DNA of 17,663 bases, taken from NCBI GenBank assembly GCA_035687895.1, contig DASRUE010000261.1, positions 1 to 17,663 on the forward strand, written 5' to 3'. The number at the start of each line of letters is the position of its first letter. Position 1 is the first letter of the stretch. A model generated the notes under the pieces. It was not told where the DNA came from and made no database searches. It worked only from the letters and a program-made list of their open reading frames with translations. Made by a program: the position numbers and the translations under genes. Of this stretch, positions 16,212-17,663 are shown one piece after another. The stretch is from JAERML01 sp035687895 (GTDB taxonomy: Bacteria; Bacteroidota; Ignavibacteria; UBA10030; UBA6906).

Positions 16212-17663
16212 CTAAAACCCGCGCCCGAAGACGAAATGGAAGCGCCACCCGTCCGGCTTTCCATCACGCGGCTCAACATCATCAAATCCATACCCGTAAT
16301 CGAACCCGAGCAATCCAATGGGGTTGATCTGGAGTCGCGCACCAAGCCCGGCGGAACGTTTCAGATCGAAAAAGTCCGCCTTTGACAGCGACTCGTACAC
16401 ATTCCCTCCTTCGGCAAAACCCAGCACGTAGATGGGAATCGGGTTAATGGCAAGGGCAAACCGGAGTTCCATGGTTTGCTTTGTCATGGCCTTGCCTCCG
16501 GTGATATCATTGGAGGTGTTGCGAGGACCGATGGCCTGATCTTCATAGCCACGCAACGGCGTCGTGGCCACGTAGCCCAGTCCGGTCCCCCCCATAAAGA
16601 ACAACTCGATGGGCGAGACGTTGGAGACAGAATAGAAGTCGGCCACGTAGCCATACTGCGAACTCAGGTAGAGCGCAACGCGACTGCTCCCGAACAATGG
16701 CACATACCAGTCCGAAGTGAAGACCCACTTGTGGAAGTCCACTGATCCGGGAAGGAGTGGACCTCCGGACATTTCAACAGAAAGAGAAATGTTGGAACCG
16801 TACGTCGGAAAGACGGGATCGCTGATACTGTTCCTCGAAATGATCTGCGTGACGCTCACCTGGGTCGATTTCCCCTCGCGGTAGATTCCCCGACCGTCGT
16901 TCACATCGTTATGCTGCGCGTTCAGGATCCAGTCGCCACGGAAATAATCATCCGGCCATTTGAAGCGCCGCCCCACACGGATAGAACCGCCGCGTTGCGC
17001 GAGGTCGTAGGTGTACACCTGCCGCGTATCGAACAGGCTGACCCCGAGCAGCGTGGGTGTATCATAAAGCCATGGCTCTGTAAATCCGATCGTGAATGTC
17101 CGGTACTGCGTGCCGGTCCCGAACTGCCATTCAAAATTGAGTATCTGCCCGGCCCCACCGGAAAGAGGTTCGCTGATCGAAAAGTTGTTGATCGTGAACC
17201 CGAGGGCTCCTGTCACGCCGAACGCACCACTGTAACCGATGGAAGCGTTGATGTTGTCGCTGGATTTTTCCTCCACCTCGTACGTCAGGGCCACTGTTTT
17301 ATCATCTACAAGGTTGTAGTCCGGCTTGATCTTTTCCGGATTGAAGTAGTTCAACTGTGCAAGCTGCCGGGCGCTCCTGACGATTGCTGCGCGGCTGAAA
17401 TAATCGCCGGGGCGCGTGTACAGTTCCCGCCGGATTACCTTCTCCTGCGTCTTTGTGTTCCCCTTGATGTTTACCTGGCCGATCTTGAACTGGTTGAACT
17501 CGTACACCTTGATTGCGATATCCAGGCTGTCCTCGGCCACCCTTGTTTCCACGGGTTCGAGGTTGAACTTCAAGTAACCGTTGTCATAATAGAGCGATGC
17601 CACGTCCGACTGAGCCTCGTTTCCGCGCAAGTTCTGCTCGAACTTCTGTGCATTGTAGATCTC
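16212..17663 (-). CDS. bamA: Outer-membrane assembly factor BamA, N-terminus outside window
   Basis: Central component of the BAM complex, which inserts beta-barrel proteins in the outer membrane. The 483 visible residues run off the right edge; reading continues open to 17663, so no start is assigned. Residues 1-55 are the end of one POTRA domain, and 58-133 form the last POTRA (QVNIKGNTKTQEKVIRRE, then a conserved YF at 106-107). From about 137 to the end is the 16-stranded barrel, with LRGYE as the counterpart of the conserved VRGF/Y loop motif and a terminal Phe in the sequence FVFGRGF, the outer-membrane sorting signal. The gene leads the series bamA, skp, skp, lpxD, lpxC-fabZ. The POTRA/barrel architecture could in principle be another Omp85 protein, but the neighbours favour BamA. 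Confidence 0.95.
   Translation of the reverse strand, partial: EIYNAQKFEQNLRGNEAQSDVASLYYDNGYLKFNLEPVETRVAEDSLDIAIKVYEFNQFKIGQVNIKGNTKTQEKVIRRELYTRPGDYFSRAAIVRSARQLAQLNYFNPEKIKPDYNLVDDKTVALTYEVEEKSSDNINASIGYSGAFGVTGALGFTINNFSISEPLSGGAGQILNFEWQFGTGTQYRTFTIGFTEPWLYDTPTLLGVSLFDTRQVYTYDLAQRGGSIRVGRRFKWPDDYFRGDWILNAQHNDVNDGRGIYREGKSTQVSVTQIISRNSISDPVFPTYGSNISLSVEMSGGPLLPGSVDFHKWVFTSDWYVPLFGSSRVALYLSSQYGYVADFYSVSNVSPIELFFMGGTGLGYVATTPLRGYEDQAIGPRNTSNDITGGKAMTKQTMELRFALAINPIPIYVLGFAEGGNVYESLSKADFFDLKRSAGLGARLQINPIGLLGFDYGYGFDDVEPRDGKPDGWRFHFVFGRGF

Overview
The window looks like a chromosomal segment from a Gram-negative bacterium of the Bacteroidota/Chlorobi/Ignavibacteria (FCB) assemblage. The evidence is a lipid A and outer-membrane assembly cluster, an LpxC-FabZ fusion protein (a hallmark of that assemblage), and 16S rRNA of the same general character. 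The class cannot be fixed without a 16S search. Promoters in the window match the ordinary sigma-70 form (TTGACT/TTGACA, 16-17 bp spacer, TATATT/TATACT/TACATT), and several genes have Shine-Dalgarno sites. This does not fit the specialised promoters of the class Bacteroidia and favours a deeper branch. The left edge cuts through the 16S gene and the right edge cuts through bamA, as expected for a metagenomic or draft contig.

Layout. Positions 1-1366 hold the 5' part of a 16S rRNA gene on the minus strand. It is preceded by a leader with a boxA-like site and two promoters with identical hexamers. The upstream promoter begins 3 bp after the stop codon of pfkA (1668-2633, minus). A 340-bp divergent region carries one good promoter for each side. 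On its right are a LeuT-type sodium symporter (2974-4644, plus) and an overlapping 38-codon membrane peptide resembling the MetS/MaAIMP small subunits, closed by a terminator.

The rest of the window is one long minus-strand run. In order of transcription it reads bamA (partial), skp/ompH copy 1, skp/ompH copy 2, lpxD, lpxC-fabZ, a GH20 beta-N-acetylhexosaminidase, an SSS-family sodium symporter, lpxA, a LipM-type octanoyltransferase, panB and surE. The first five genes and lpxA form the outer-membrane assembly and lipid A programme: BamA inserts barrels, Skp proteins chaperone them, and LpxA, LpxC and LpxD catalyse the first three lipid A steps, with FabZ supplying fatty-acid elongation. The hexosaminidase and symporter pair lies inside this set, separating lpxC-fabZ from lpxA, and looks like a glycan-scavenging cassette. 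The tail (lipM, panB, surE) is cofactor and nucleotide housekeeping and is tightly packed.

I found no CRISPR array, insertion sequence, phage or defence gene, or other clear sign of a new system. The points most worth a second look are the symporter with its micropeptide, the hexosaminidase/symporter pair inside the lipid A cluster, the lengthened helix 26 of the 16S rRNA, the twin rRNA promoters behind pfkA, and a 7-bp repeat forming the 3' end of lpxD.
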